Source: Phoronis australis (Eukaryota > Phoronida > Phoronidae). Taken from it: a stretch of DNA of 64,000 nucleotides. Made by a program: the position numbers and the translations under genes. The notes below the pieces were generated by a model. It saw nothing but the letters and a program-made list of their open reading frames with translations. It was not told where the DNA came from and made no database searches. Shown piece by piece: positions 46,170 to 58,559 of this stretch (within the stretch, counting starts at the first letter, position 1; the number at the start of each line of letters is the position of its first letter). The DNA lies in NCBI GenBank assembly GCA_002633005.1, contig NMRA01000362.1:231758-295757 (forward strand), written 5' to 3'.

Positions 46170-48408
46170 AAGAAGAGGTCAAAACCATGTACGCTTATTT
46201 ATAGCATTTTTATTGGTAAACCTCCCACTTCACTCAATATTTTGTAAACGGCCTCAATCTTCTAAGGCTTTCAATACCATGAACATTAAAGAACCGGATG
46301 GGTTGGTTTAGTTTCTAAAGCCAGCTCTGTCTAAGTTGGATCTCGCGCTAGAATTACAGTGAACTCTAGTAAACTGAATCATTGGAGGCTGATCACAGAT
46401 GAAGACCAGTGGTTGGATGAGGTTACAATGGAGGATCTGGAGAAGAAATTACAGCATGATGTAACGACCGTTCAAGTCTGAGACCTAAGCCAGGCTGGAA
46501 GGAACGAAAAGTTTTGGCAGGTTGCAGGAGTTAAGAATACCACAACACACATAGCATTGTGAGTCTATCATATCGTCTACCAAGTCGTTGACAAAAAATT
46601 CAACCTTGGAGACCGAACACAACTCCATTTGACTCCTAATATCAAACTCTTCAGATTCGTGGAATTCTTATACGACCAGATACATTACTGTAAACTCTCA
46701 CTCCTGAGCACGGACCGCATTTCTTTGGTGCGCCGAACTATTCAATATGACAACACCATGCTATTTAAAAGACTGATAACATTAAACCAAGTGTTTTTAG
46801 TAAATTTTCTTTTTCAGTTGTCCATTACAGTCAATAATCCTTCAAAGTCATGAAAGATGGTATTCAGGTTAGTAAAGCAAACCAAGTCTTAACGTGAAAA
46901 GGCATGATATCTATGCATAACGTGCATCTGATGCGGGTCGAAAGCTAAACCCGTCAAAATCATGCGTGCACCGTTATGGTGTGTTGGCTGGTTTGAAGCG
47001 TATTTTCAATAATATAGCTTCATACAGACATTGTCACAGTTACGTACAGTGTATGTTATATTACGATGTGTGGTATTGAATAAAGTCTTTGTTGTTGTAC
47101 GTTTTTAGCGACAACAATGCGTTTGTACTCTTTCAAATAACAAGTTATAATGTGACACTGAACACCACTACTCCTGTTCTTTTTACAACTAAATATCTCT
47201 CGCTGTATTCCATGACTTCGTGTATTTTCCCATCAGTGAAATGCAATGGGGCAGGTTCCACGCATTTGATAAGGTCATACTGTAGAACACATTCACATGT
47301 GACACTGTATGGGTTAAAAACAGTAAAGAAGAAGTTGGTTGCACTGATCTGTTTTTATTTTGTAGCACACGAGGGTCCTCATCCGCCCATGTATTTAAAG
47401 CAGCTAAACCAGCTGACTGACACCTTGCGATGAAATTAATCTGCTTTAAAAACGAGTTCAGTGACCCACGTTAGAAAGGTGCCTGTGGTTAGATGGTTCT
47501 CATGGAAAAATCTAATGCGCTGACATCCACTTTACTTTTCGTGACAGCAGTATAGTTGAAAGTCAAAGTACCAAATGTTGGAATTAGAAATCAAGTCAAC
47601 CATGCATTCAACTGAAAGATCGTGTTTAAGAATCGTAGAAAAACATTTTAGTTGAAACTTAGTCTAATCTTGCCAACAACATGCCACGGAGTGTCGTGAA
47701 ACTACGTTAATGTTGAATGATGGGAAATGTCAGACATTGGAATAAATGAAAAATGAACCGCTGTTTTAATCTTGCTGAGGACTCTATGACCTTAAAACAA
47801 ACCCCAAACCTTCGATAAAGGTGAATTAACCTTGTATCCGCGTGACACAAATGTATTATGTGAGATAAGAAAATGAAAAGATGACAAAGTAAAGACCACT
47901 CAAATCACGATACCTCCTGTTTCGAATTTTTTAAAATAAAAATCAACGTCTAAAATGTGATTGTAAGTAATTTATATCTTCTATTACATTGTGTTTTTGC
48001 TTTTATTGCTATGCAGCTTTGGAGTGTACACATTTTGGACCATATATGCATCCCAGTTAAAACCAATGAAAACACAATTTGCATTCATATAATTTCGGAC
48101 GCATAGGCAATTTAGAATTAAAGCACAATGCATTTGGCAATTCCTTAAAAACCAATCCCGCAAAACTTGGAAAAATGATTTACAAAATGTAACAACAGTT
48201 AGAACAGACCTAAAGAGATGCAGCAAACCTAACTGTATGTCTGCTGTTATCCACAGAACTGATCACAAAAGACTTGATCAAGAAATATTGATTATCGAAT
48301 TGCAATTTGAAACAACTTCATCTTTATAAGAATATTGTGCTGTTAAAGGGTATACTGTTACCATCTCATCAGAGAAGAATTTTAAATTACAGAAAAATAT
48401 CAGCATAC
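46170..48408 (-). other. Intron 4 of the two-Ig-domain gene
   Basis: AT-rich intron; no other gene recognised on either strand. ORFs of up to 114 codons (47089-47433, + strand) have no family resemblance. Confidence 0.5.
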
Positions 48409-48444
48409 CTCCACCTTCTTCATTTCCAGTTGGCTTGACGGTAT
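48409..48444 (-). CDS. Two-Ig-domain protein, exon 4 (36-base linker exon)
   Basis: A 12-codon, phase 1-1 mini-exon between ATTTACAG and GTATGC. With the flanking G it reads DTVKPTGNEEGG. It is a polar stalk between the second Ig domain and the C-terminal anchor signal. It can be skipped without changing the frame, so alternative splicing is possible. Confidence 0.65.
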
Positions 48445-48449
48445 CTGTA

Positions 48450-50620
48450 AATCATAATTTAATTTTACAATAAATAATTGTTACATGGCAATGGATTTTG
48501 TAGAATTATCGCCCTCGAGGCGCCATTCCCAGAGCACATCGTTGTTGAGAGTTGAATTCTTGGCACGAACTCGAGTACCCTTCAGACAAGTGAAAATTGC
48601 CAAAAATCTGGATGGTAATTGCATATTTTAACCTAAAAGTCTAGAATCTGGAGTGCAAAAAAAAATCGGATTATTGGTTCCTGTCTTGCACCAGAGGCTG
48701 TGTTGAATTTCAGATTTTTAGGTACAAAAAGACTGGCAAAGTCGCAATTTGTGGGTCATTTTTATGCATTTAATTTTTTCCAGTGGAGACAGTTAGGAAA
48801 AGACATGGCTTTGTTGAGTGTCTTCATGTTTGAGAAACCCCATCCAGTTTTCTTTCTGTCAGTTTTTCAAGTGTCTTGCCAAGATAAGGTCCAAAAACTG
48901 ATTCATCGGTCTTTCATTGACCAAGGCCAGGGATGAAGCCAAAATTAACCACTGGGACTATGGTCTTTGGCTATAATCGAGGGGTCAGAAATAAAGTTTG
49001 TAGTTTTCGGAAGGGTTTACTATTTTGAAAACCTTGTCACACCCTGTTATTAGTGGTATGTTTTCATGTGACTTAGATGGGAAAATTAATTTTAAAAATT
49101 CCTAAATAAATCAACACCCTTTTGATTGCAATTTTGACTTACTTTTAGCCGGTGCACTACAAGGCCTGGTGTTCATTCCTCGATCTTAGTCTGGTATAAA
49201 GCAAATGCTGTGGTAATTAATCAATGATTTGTGTGTTTTTAACTGCCATCGCGCAATTTGGACTACCTAATAAAGAAGTATCAATTTTAAAGTTGCATTT
49301 GTACAAGATATACACCCTCATTGACATGTCCAGTTGGGGCAGGGGCAAGCAGATGAGTTTTATTTATGGCGCCCAGTGTTGCTCGGTGGCCAGGAAATTC
49401 TTGACTTACAAAATTATTAATATTATTCAAAATGTGTCAACTAATTCAGACATTCTTGCATTATTGATTCTTTGTGTCTGGGTAACTCTTTAATGGTTGA
49501 TTTTCTTCAAAGTATTTTAGCAATTCGCTGAAAACATAATCGGGCAATTTTGGGACAAAATACCTTTAAAAATCAAATTTTGCGTTTTGCTGTTTCATAC
49601 TCTTATTATGCATATTTGCATTTTTAAGGTTTAAGGCCATGCGTTTTCAAGCACAGCATGGCCGGGATTCAGGAACCATTCCTAAACTTAAGAGCAAAGA
49701 ACTCGCGAAAATGGACGAAATAATAAATGAATTTTTTATCTCAAGGTGCCGGTACAAAACAGTGCTCAAAAAGCTTTAAGTTTGATAAAAGAGGAAAGCA
49801 TCAATACTACGTTACACATTACTTAATTTGTTAAATACTTTCAAGTTAATTTTTTAACTGGACAGACCTTGTTAGATGAGGACTTAAAGTACATGTAACA
49901 CTATTTTAAACACTAGAATTGGAGGAAGGGGATGCCAATTGCGTGTTAGAGCTTGTGGTCCAGACATTTAAGGGCGAGGTTGAAGATGACATTCAATTCC
50001 TAGAGTTCTATGTTCAAACTTAGCTGACATATCTTGTACTGTTTGATTAGGATGGTAATAAACTTTTGAAAATTCATGTAAGCTTAGACATTCAGTCCTA
50101 AATTATCTTCAAACTTAATACAGCACATTTCAGATTTTAAAAAATTGGTGATATACAGTACATGTAGGTGCAGGTGATATGTGTTTAATTGTTCCTAGAA
50201 TAAGAGTTTTCTATGGTCCTATACTTTCAACCTAAAATTGCAAAACAGGAAATAGAATGATCCAACAAAGTGCATGATCTTAAATTTCCCTTGCCATGGT
50301 GACAGTTGATTTCTACCAACAGAAACAACTAAACACGCACCTGTGATAAATGCGAATGAGCCTCATTTTTGAAGGCTGTCAAGTCCTGTGAAACACACCA
50401 TTTCAAAAATCGCCGACGCGCCCTTGCAAATCATTGTGGGGCTATAGCCCCCCCCCCCCGACCCCTTTCTGGTGCGTTATCTATCCCCAAATGTATAATA
50501 GAACTCGCTGTGTTAAGATTTTTGGCAAGAAGTCACATGACTAACAAGGTATTTCATGTCAAAGTCCCAAGAAATATGAGTTAGTTCTTAACACTAAGAA
50601 ATTGTTAGAGCAAATCATCA
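48450..50620 (-). other. Intron 3 of the two-Ig-domain gene
   Basis: AT-rich; contains a C run (50447-50459). No coding sequence is recognised on either strand. Confidence 0.5.
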
Positions 50621-50626
50621 GCTCAC

Positions 50627-50968
50627 CTTTTACATTGAAAGCGCGTGTAGCACTTGAAATGATTTCTTGCGAAATGAACGCTCTTGATACGTCACAGCGA
50701 AACACTGCCCCAGTGTCGTTGTTGTTAGCAACAAATGTGTAATTGAACACAATTCTGCCCACTTTGCTTCCATCTGTTTTATTTTCGATTATCTGGAATT
50801 GCTCTTGAGGTTGTCCTTGTATGTCCCATATAACTCCATTTTTTCGTTTCCATGACAAAATTCCGGGAGGTGACCCCACATTTCCAGTGCACGTCATGAC
50901 TATAGTATCGCCGTCAGTCAGGTGTGTCTTATCAGGTTCAAAAGTGACAGTAGGGACTGCTGGCTCAA
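50627..50968 (-). CDS. Two-Ig-domain protein, exon 3 (second Ig domain)
   Basis: A 342-base phase 1-1 exon between CTTTCAG and GTGAGC. It encodes one Ig domain of C2/I type: PAVPTVTFEPDK start, Cys181 in IVMTCTGNVG, Trp in ILSWKRKNG, and Cys246 in NDTGAVFRCDVS (the D-x-G-x-x-x-C motif). It has N-glycosylation sites at NKT, NYT and NDT. Whole-domain, phase 1-1 exons are the rule in Ig-superfamily genes. Confidence 0.85.
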
Positions 50969-51305
50969 CTGAAAGTTTATACGGTAAAACTCCCAAGACA
51001 TCAATACAAACGATACCAACACAACATTAGAATAAAGAATAATCTTTAGATCACTCCTTTTTCACAACTAGTCATTAATCGGCATGCCGTCGAAGTACAC
51101 CTTGAAAACAATCTTTTGCGCTTGAACAGCGTTCTTGCAATATTTTCTTTCTCTTTCACGATGACTTAGGGCAAACAACTTTTTGTTGTGGGAAAATGTA
51201 TTGTTTAAAGCGGCAGCCTCTGTCACAAAACCCAATTTTCATTTGGATAATTACCGTTATGAAATTGGTCTCAAATTGTTCCTTAGTCAAACAGTTGGGA
51301 TTTCG

Positions 51306-51465
51306 GCATAGGCAGATCCAGGGGGTCAAGGGGGTCCGGATCTCATTCTTTCCCTTGCTTTTAGTGATATCAAATCTAGAATTTCCAAACTATTTACTTT
51401 GACCCCCTTTTAAAAAATCGTTGATCCGATCCCCCTTTAAAAAACTGGATCCACCCTTATTCTGG
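51306..51465. mobile_element. MITE-like element with GGATCCAG ends
   Basis: About 155 bases with inverted ends: left AGGCAGATCCAGGGGGTCAA, right reverse-complemented AAGGGTGGATCCAGTTTTTT. The GGGGGTC runs inside mirror each other. It resembles, but is not the same as, the GGCGGATCC family. It lies in intron 2 of the Ig gene and is non-coding. Confidence 0.5.
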
Positions 51466-51643
51466 GCTTCAAAGGAAATTAGCAAGGTCTCCAGTAAAAA
51501 CGAACTGTCAGGTCCTTGCAAAACCTAACACCACTCTCCATCCGACTAAGGAACAACAAGTCCAGGCCAGTTTCATAGCACTAAGTGATCTCAATTACTT
51601 TGACAGAACGTGGCTTTACCGCCTCTTTAAAGGTTTCACTTAC

Positions 51644-52054
51644 TATTAATTTTCACTTCTACTTCATCTGAAAGAGTATGGAAAGCAGTTGCAGCCACAA
51701 GATTAATCCCACACTTGTACCATCCTTTGTCAGCATTGACCACATTCATAATCACCACACTTGCGTTGCCATTTGGACCGTTCTCAGTGCTGCCAAGGAA
51801 GGCCCTCTTTCTGGATTCACTTGATGCCTCTGTTGTATATTCATCATACCACCACATTCTTTGCCGAGTTCCACTTTCAAACCAAGTTTGTTTAAAAAAC
51901 CGGAATACATCCTTGTACCATGCTATAACCTGAACCTCCTCGCCTGACCCCCAAGTATACTGGCACAACAAGGTCAAGTTAGATCCTATCTTCGCATACA
52001 CAGGTGAATTATTTACAATATTAACATCGTTCCTCTGGCTGGAGACCTCCGGGC
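51644..52054 (-). CDS. Two-Ig-domain protein, exon 2 (V-set Ig domain)
   Basis: A 411-base phase 1-1 exon between TTTTCAG and GTAAGT. It encodes a V-set-like Ig domain: Cys48 in LTLLCQYTW, Trp63 in VIAWYKD, and Cys132 in ADKGWYKCGINL (D-x-G-x-Y-x-C). The C-C span of 84 residues is long, in keeping with V-set domains. N-glycosylation motifs NLT and NAS are present. It is joined to the signal-peptide exon across a 4.2-kb intron. Confidence 0.85.
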
Positions 52055-52549
52055 CTGAAAATACAAGGAACAATGTGTTATTTAATGACGATATTTGGAA
52101 GCCTATTTTTCAAAAAGTCATTCTAATTTCAGGATAACTGCCGCAAAAGGCACATTTTGGTATCTAATATGTGACCTTTCAACTGAAGTTTCGTGGAGGT
52201 CTTCGAGAATCAGCATAACCTGTTTTAAAATGATCAATCAAAAAGCTTACCATTAACTGAAGGGCAAAAAACGTAATAGTCTCAATGAGACAATTTTTGA
52301 AGAGGTTGAGCTTTGTTCAGTTATATAACAATGGTATTCTCAAAACTATAGAATGTTTATCAACGACGTACAGAACATATGGGGCTTTCGTGCCTTTAGT
52401 GCACAGTTCATAAAGAAACACGTAAAAATTGAAAAGAATAATAATTATGTACAACGTCATGGGTTCGGCACACTGTTCGGATCAGCAACTAAGTGTATAG
52501 AGTGAAGTGAAAGTAAAGTATATTTAGCGTCGAGAAGGTTCGTAGAGGG

Positions 52550-52780
52550 ATGAAAAGATGTGTTTGTGGAGGCTGCAGCAACAGCAGTCAGACGGAGAAC
52601 GTCTCGGTGTTCCGAAGGAGGCCAAAGTTGCGCAGTAGTGGCATCGCTTCGTGCGCCGAACGAGAGTGTGGGACCTCAGCGTGGACCAAGCGATTCTGTC
52701 CGGAGACACTCTGTGTTCTGCCCACTTTGAGGAGTCGTGTTTCAACTCCAATCAGAGGAGATGTTACGATGAAGGCCTGG
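52550..52780 (+). pseudogene. THAP zinc-finger domain relic
   Basis: The first frame gives MKRCVCGGCSNSSQTENVSV. After a one-base shift another frame gives WHRFVRRTRVWDLSVDQA and then LCSAHFEESCF. Together these are the start (C-x2-C), the basic W..FVRR segment and the closing C-x2-H...F of a THAP domain, a DNA-binding finger found in P-element-type transposases and host regulators. A stop (52636-52638) and the frameshift make it non-functional. It lies on the + strand inside intron 1 of the minus-strand Ig gene. Confidence 0.72.
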
Positions 52781-52973
52781 TTCAATAAAGTGTTATGGCG
52801 TTTTTTGCATGCCCATCTTGCAGAGTCTTAGTTAGTTTTATCTATTACGTCATAATAAATGACAATATTCGCAATCCTCCTCTTGTTTTACTCTGCAACA
52901 TAGCTCGTGGCGTACCCCGGGCAAAATAGATTACGATAAAGGACAATATTTACTATTCAGAAACACCGGCTCT

Positions 52974-53174
52974 TTATTCAGGATCGTCTGTTGGATGACT
53001 GGGTTGACTGGCCGAGCCCGAGGCCGCTTCTCTCGGGGGAGGATCCAGTTCGTAAGGCCTCAAAGTAGAAAAGTACGCAGCTGAAAACATATCAAACTCG
53101 TTCTCGCTTTCGTGCAACCCCATTTCGTCATCCTGGCCACCATTCTCGTACGTTTCTTCATAGTATTTGTTCAT
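52974..53174 (-). CDS. Acidic 66-residue ORF with RPYELDPPP, doubtful
   Basis: The short frame is rich in Glu/Asp/Tyr at its start (MNKYYEETYENGGQDDEMGL) and then has YFSTLRPYELDPPPREA. An acidic lead followed by R-P-Y-x-F/L-x-P is often seen just before the P2X7-C-like domain in invertebrate proteins, and a relic of that domain exists at 16741. No such domain follows here. The open frame can be extended upstream by 13 codons without an ATG. The stop overlaps an AATAAA. It may be a solitary relic. Confidence 0.3.
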   Translation of the reverse strand: MNKYYEETYENGGQDDEMGLHESENEFDMFSAAYFSTLRPYELDPPPREAASGSASQPSHPTDDPE

Positions 53175-54027
53175 TTCTTGCTCATAATCGTTGTCGCTTT
53201 CAAATTCCCTACTCTCCGCCGTTGCTCAATGCTAGTCGCTGATCTCTTGTGTTCAACCCATGATGTCACATGGCGGGAAATGTGAAAATTGGCAAAATTG
53301 AAAGAGAAATCAAAATTTCGAGCTAATGATACAAAATAATCATGGATTTGGCTAAATTTTACGTCATACATTTAGTCTGTGGCCACCGATAATTCGAAAT
53401 GTGCAAAAATCCATGGTGTGTACTGTTTAAAACCATGGTTGCTGACGCGAAAGTGACAAGAACCTGGAATGAATCACCGATACGCGAACCTACCATGATG
53501 GTTTTAAATCACGATGCACGTCATTAATTTAGTTTTCAATATGAACAACGAAAACAGTAAATAGATTTTTTCAGTATCCCACTTCAGTTCAAGATCCTAT
53601 TTTCTATTTGTGAAACGAAAATCGTAAATCCTATTCATTTTCTAAATATACCAATTCCTGGGTTTCCGTTACCAACAAGAACATCGAAACCATCAGCTTC
53701 TCGAGAGAAAGACTCAAAGTTTAGAGGGTTTTCATCGTAGGCGTTGCCCCCATCCCCGATTCGGGTGAAAGTAAAGGAAAATTCGGGCAAAGCCAGAAAA
53801 GAAATAGGACAGCGGAACCTGTAATAGAATATATACGGGGAGGGGAAGAAGTCGGCCTGTAGCTTGGCCAAATCTAAACACGCACACCATGACTGTGAAT
53901 TGAGTTGCTGTGTTGTTCCAAATCAAATCGGAATCGGATAAAAGTGGCAATATTTTTGAAACTTTAAAAAGCTTCTCTCTTGAGAATTCGGTATGAGCTG
54001 ATGAACATCCGGTGAAAACACCCCAAG

Positions 54028-54045
54028 ATATATATATATATATAG
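54028..54045. repeat. (TA)n microsatellite
   Basis: A short run of alternating TA (about eight units) in intron 1 of the Ig gene. Confidence 0.85.
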
Positions 54046-54351
54046 TTTTCAATTAAGCCTTTTTACTCTCATAAAACCGGTCTCATAGTATTCTTTACAG
54101 CAATGGATTCTTTTCCATTATCTAAAGGAACATCGAAACCATCAGTGAGTCACAAAAACACTTCTGTTATGGTTAGCCAGTTGAAAATGGCATGTTGTGC
54201 TAGTGACTTGATAAGCCGTCTCGTTCGAAAACTACTTGCTGACCAGTTCCTGCATCATTTTTGAGAGCAGGTGTCGTAAAAGATTTCACAGGGTGCTCTA
54301 GAAACTGCATCCTTAAAGCTACCTAAACTTACGCACTAGGAGTAGTAAACT

Positions 54352-54988
54352 GTCGGAATGCCCTTGGGTAACACGGGCGGAACTTTGATTTCACAAAGAG
54401 GCGACCACGATTTTCAAAGAAAAGCGTTTAGTGTAAGTAAACATAAAACGGCATACATTCGTCAGCGTTTATGTTCTTGTTCACGTTATCCAAAGGGAAG
54501 CCGCCAGCCCCTAATCTGCCTATGGTACACTCAGAGTTTTTGGGACCTGAGGTGGTACTTCAGATTTCAGTTCTTCGGGATGAAAAATATTGGTTCTAGA
54601 CCCGTTTGCCGGTTAAGGTTATTCTGGGACAGAAATTTCACCAATTTACAGCAGGAAAACTATGCTCGANGTCGGAATGCCCTTGGGTAACACTGGAGGA
54701 ACTTTGATTTCACAAGGAGGCGACCACTATTTTCAAAGAAAAGCGTTTAGTGTAAGTAAACATAAAACGGCATACATTCGTCAGCGTTTATGTTCTTGTT
54801 CACGTTATCCAAAGGGAAGCCGCCAGCCCCTAATCTGCCTATGGTACACTCAGAGTTTTTGGGACCTGAGGTGGTACTTCAGATTTCAGTTCTTCGGGAT
54901 GAAAAATATTGGTTCTAGACCCGTTTGCCGGTTAAGGTTATTCTGGGACAGAAATTTCACCAATTTACAGCAGGAAAACTATGCTCGA
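54352..54988. repeat. 318-bp direct duplication flanking a single N, probable assembly artefact
   Basis: 54352-54669 and 54671-54988 are both 318 bases and differ at only about five positions (for example ACGGGCGG/ACTGGAGG, CACGA/CACTA). They are separated by one N at 54670. The length, high identity and the N suggest two alleles placed side by side. Confidence 0.85.
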
Positions 54989-55402
54989 TAATGAAAATTT
55001 TATTGTTTTATTTTTTTAATAAAAGACAAGTAGCACCGAATAAATGAATGTCGTTTATAAACCCGATGCCATAGCTACCATTAAGAGAATTTTTCTGAGA
55101 AATCGTGGACTTTCTAAACAAGATTAGACGCTGTTGAAAAATGAAAAAGACCAATTTTCTGTCAGTCCTTTTTCATATTTCCACGTGATTTCTACAAAAT
55201 GATGCGTTTTCGAAGAAACGATATTTCAAAAATCAAAGTGACTGCGACAAATCGGCAAAAAAAGCTGATTTTGCTATTCATCTGACGAGTTTTCTCATTA
55301 CTCATTGTATGTACGTGACGTCATATCCAGTCCCTTCACAGGTCTATTTCAAACAAACGCAGTATCCATTGCCCACTTGCATCTTACACATTACAAACTC
55401 GT

Positions 55403-55639
55403 CTAATTGTATGTGTTCAAGCCATTAAACGAAACATGAACACCCATCATGCGTGACGTTCTTATGACCTGCAGTGTTGTTGTTGACCCACATTGTCCAA
55501 GCATCGAGTTGCTGATGACGTCACCGGTGTTGTAAGTTTGTTGGCCTAGCAGCGTCATCTCAGATGTCTTGATCGAGTTGGTCGAGACGTCGATATTCTC
55601 GTTTTCGTGGGTAACTCTTAAAAATTCTGCGTTATTCAT
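55403..55639 (-). other. Unidentified 78-codon open frame in intron 1 of the Ig gene
   Basis: The predicted peptide begins MNNAEFLRVTHENENIDVST and is of ordinary, non-repetitive composition. A TGA stands directly before the ATG. No family is recognised and no splice partner found; it may be chance or a transposon remnant. Confidence 0.15.
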
Positions 55640-56237
55640 TCAGTTTCTCCAAGCACTGCTCTTCAGAGCACTTTTGTTTTTTTAAGTACTCACTGGCGCT
55701 GTGAATTTCTTATCATTATTATATAATTTATTTAGACCCCAAAGACGTTCATAATATGTTAACATACATCAATTACTAATTGAAGTTGTATTAACAAGGG
55801 AAGGGTAATCGCCTGGACAGGGCTTCAGACTACTAGCAGGAAATTCTGAAAAAACCTGGGACTGGAAAGATAGTGTTGATTATATAAAACATTCTTTTCT
55901 TTGTGTTTCATGCAATTAATTGACAACAACGGCTGCGTGTGCCAAGTTCGGATGCTCTAACAGACCAGCACAAACGCGCCAAAGTAGTGAAGCAAATGCT
56001 CCTCGTGAGGGCGTGATTGCATGACATAGCCCTTATAACAACAATTTTCTATTAAATTTTTGTGACACAAGTGGGACTGGGTTGAAGCACACATGAGACG
56101 TGTAAAATTCAATCCGTTGAGTACGGGCACCATGACATCGTGTAATACGGTGTGAACCAGTTGAAACAACGAAGATTACGATTATCCAACAGTGGCAATG
56201 ATGAGTTTGGTGAATAAATATATCAATCGATACTTAC

Positions 56238-56289
56238 TTGAACCGTAAATTACGCACAAAAACGTAAGAACATATACTGACCGCTCCAT
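56238..56289 (-). CDS. Two-Ig-domain protein, exon 1 (signal peptide)
   Basis: ATG at 56289-56287 begins MERSVYVLTFLCVIYGS, a typical short secretory signal (basic start, hydrophobic core, small residues at the end). The exon ends at GTAAGTA with phase 1, giving Ser18 with exon 2. The whole model has five coding exons (52, 411, 342, 36 and 86 bases, all junctions phase 1) and encodes 308 residues: signal, V-set Ig, C2-type Ig, short polar stalk, C-terminal anchor signal. It is probably a cell-surface recognition or adhesion protein. No specific orthologue is recognised. Confidence 0.75.
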
Positions 56290-57007
56290 TTCAATCTATC
56301 CACAAAGATGACCTAGTTGTGCTGTATGTCGCCGGGTCAGTCAATTTACTGAGGTCATTGTCCAGGTATTTATCGCACCTGTGTCACGTGACTTGACACG
56401 TTAAGGTCTTTTTTGCAAAGACAAGAGCCCTGAAACCTCCCGGCCCCCCAGAACAAGACCCCTCCACACTGCACAATATATGAAATTAAAAACCATGAAA
56501 AGGGTGGCATACACATAGACTCTAACTATATTATTATATATGGAGTCACCCCTAACTGTTTGCATGACCACCCGACGAAAGCGAAATTCCTAGGCGTAAA
56601 AATACTATTGCGTTCGGCTTGGTTGTGTTTTGCTGGTAGCAGCGCCTCCTCAAATACAGGAAATTCGTTGGTTTATCGGTGACAGACATATACTATTGAA
56701 ATGCGAGCACAGATGATAGGCGTCTACGTAAACTTTAGTGGTTGGTGACGGTTTTCAGAGACAGTTGGAGTGTGCTACTTCACAATTGTTTCAAAGCATA
56801 CCAGGCTTATAACATAGTTATCCTCTGTTCCGTTCATGTTTCCTAAACAAGAATTCGCAATCCCAAAGTAATGAAATTTGTCATTAAAAAGGCCTGCGTC
56901 TAATTCTGTTTCCCGCAGATTAAGACATATCGAAAGCTGCTCCTGTTTCTAAATAGCATTCAAGTAAATACTGCTGTTGGTCCAATAAATGACTTCTCCC
57001 GTTTTGG

Positions 57008-58050
57008 TTAGGAACTTGCACTGTAATTTGCTTCCTTTTGGCCTTGCAACTACTACAAGTACTATCTAAATTTCCAAAATTTGAGCAACATTATGTTCCA
57101 CGGGTTAACTACCTTGTCGAGTTTGTCTGTAAATACATATTTACAGACGGATTTCGTGTCGAGTTGGCAAGCTATTTTGTCGCGTTGATGATCGCTCTAA
57201 ATGCTCAGAGATGTTTTTGTCCTTACAGTCTTTGGTTTGTTACCCTCGTCTGACTTAGACCGGTTTTGCCAATCAAACAATTCTGTCTCTGTATTTATTT
57301 GCAAATTGCCACTCCCTTAGTGCTTGTATTCTACTCGTACACTTAAAGTGCAAAAAGGAAATTGTACCACAACGTTCATTTCTTTTGAAAGAAGCAACCA
57401 TCTCAACGAATATTATCGACATATGTTGAAATTTTATCTTTTGACGCCACTTACTAAAATGACGGGGAACAGAGTCTTAAAACGAAATGTATAACTGTTA
57501 CTAAGTATTTTTGTGTTAGACGTTAACTGGGGCTACATTCACAAAAACATAAATGGCATTGTGATTTCCTTACAATTTAAAAGCTGGTGGAAATTGTCTT
57601 TAACAGGAATAAAATAAACGTAGGAGACCATGCAATTGTAATTGGTAACAATGTCACAATCAGTATGAATAACGGTGTCATAGCGGGCATGATTGTGATT
57701 TTATACATTCATACGCAGGATACATCATGGAGAACCATAGAATAGAGCTCTCTAGGCAGTGCTACCATCTGCATACATACTTTCTACCATAAACGGCTAC
57801 CCATTACGTACCCAAGAAAATACAAATTATCCCCGCATGTTGTCTTTGTCACTGAGCCACTGTTTCCCGTGCTTAATATGCGATTAAGCTCAATAACAAC
57901 AATAAAATGAGAAAAATAATCAAAAAATCAATATTATTAATATTCATATGAACAATTACAATTTTAACAATGAATATACGTTTTCATAAGTATCGCACAC
58001 TTCGGATATAAGGTGGTGGCAAGGTGAGGCGACGGGTGTTCAATGGAAGT
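57008..58050 (+). repeat. 1.04-kb direct duplication, copy B (LRR 3' region)
   Basis: Duplicate of 41309-42349 without the LRR-coding part. It keeps an open frame at 57038-57253 (EFVCKYIFTDGFRVELASYF and VALMIALNAQRCFC) that is interrupted by two stops in copy A. It is about 14.7 kb away, on the far side of the Ig gene. Confidence 0.8.
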
Positions 58051-58559
58051 TAAGAATTTGTCAATAAAAACACAAAAAAGCGGGGGTGGCCACTTGAATG
58101 TCATCAATGGCCTCCTCCAAGGGCGGGGCCCCTATAAATATGAAAATAGGCCTTTTTTCAAAAATCAGGAGATGCGCAGCAATTGATGTAATCTGTCAGG
58201 TCATCAATTTTTCTCAAGTGATCAACAATTTCGAGAAAAAAAATAAAGCGACATTTGTCTCCGTAATCCCTTGCCAGCGAGGAAACTCTGAAAAAATATG
58301 GTTTTACATTCACAAATTATTGAATTTAAAAATCCAGTAAATTAATATTCTCCGCCAAAGCTTCGTTTCACAAATTTTCTCGTTTTTTTTCGAAATATAT
58401 GAATGAATGATTACGTTTACGTTGGTTTAGACGTACCATGTTATGTACTGCAAAAGCGGAGACCGGCCTAACAATTATATCTTGGCCACGGTCCTCCGCC
58501 AGGTAAAATATGCACTGATACAGAATTGTTAAATGTTCTCTTGAATTTATCTCTCTTAT

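Noticed and set aside
54358-54991. Two near-identical frames of about 110 codons
   Set aside because: They reflect the 318-bp duplicated unit around a single N and show no protein-family features.
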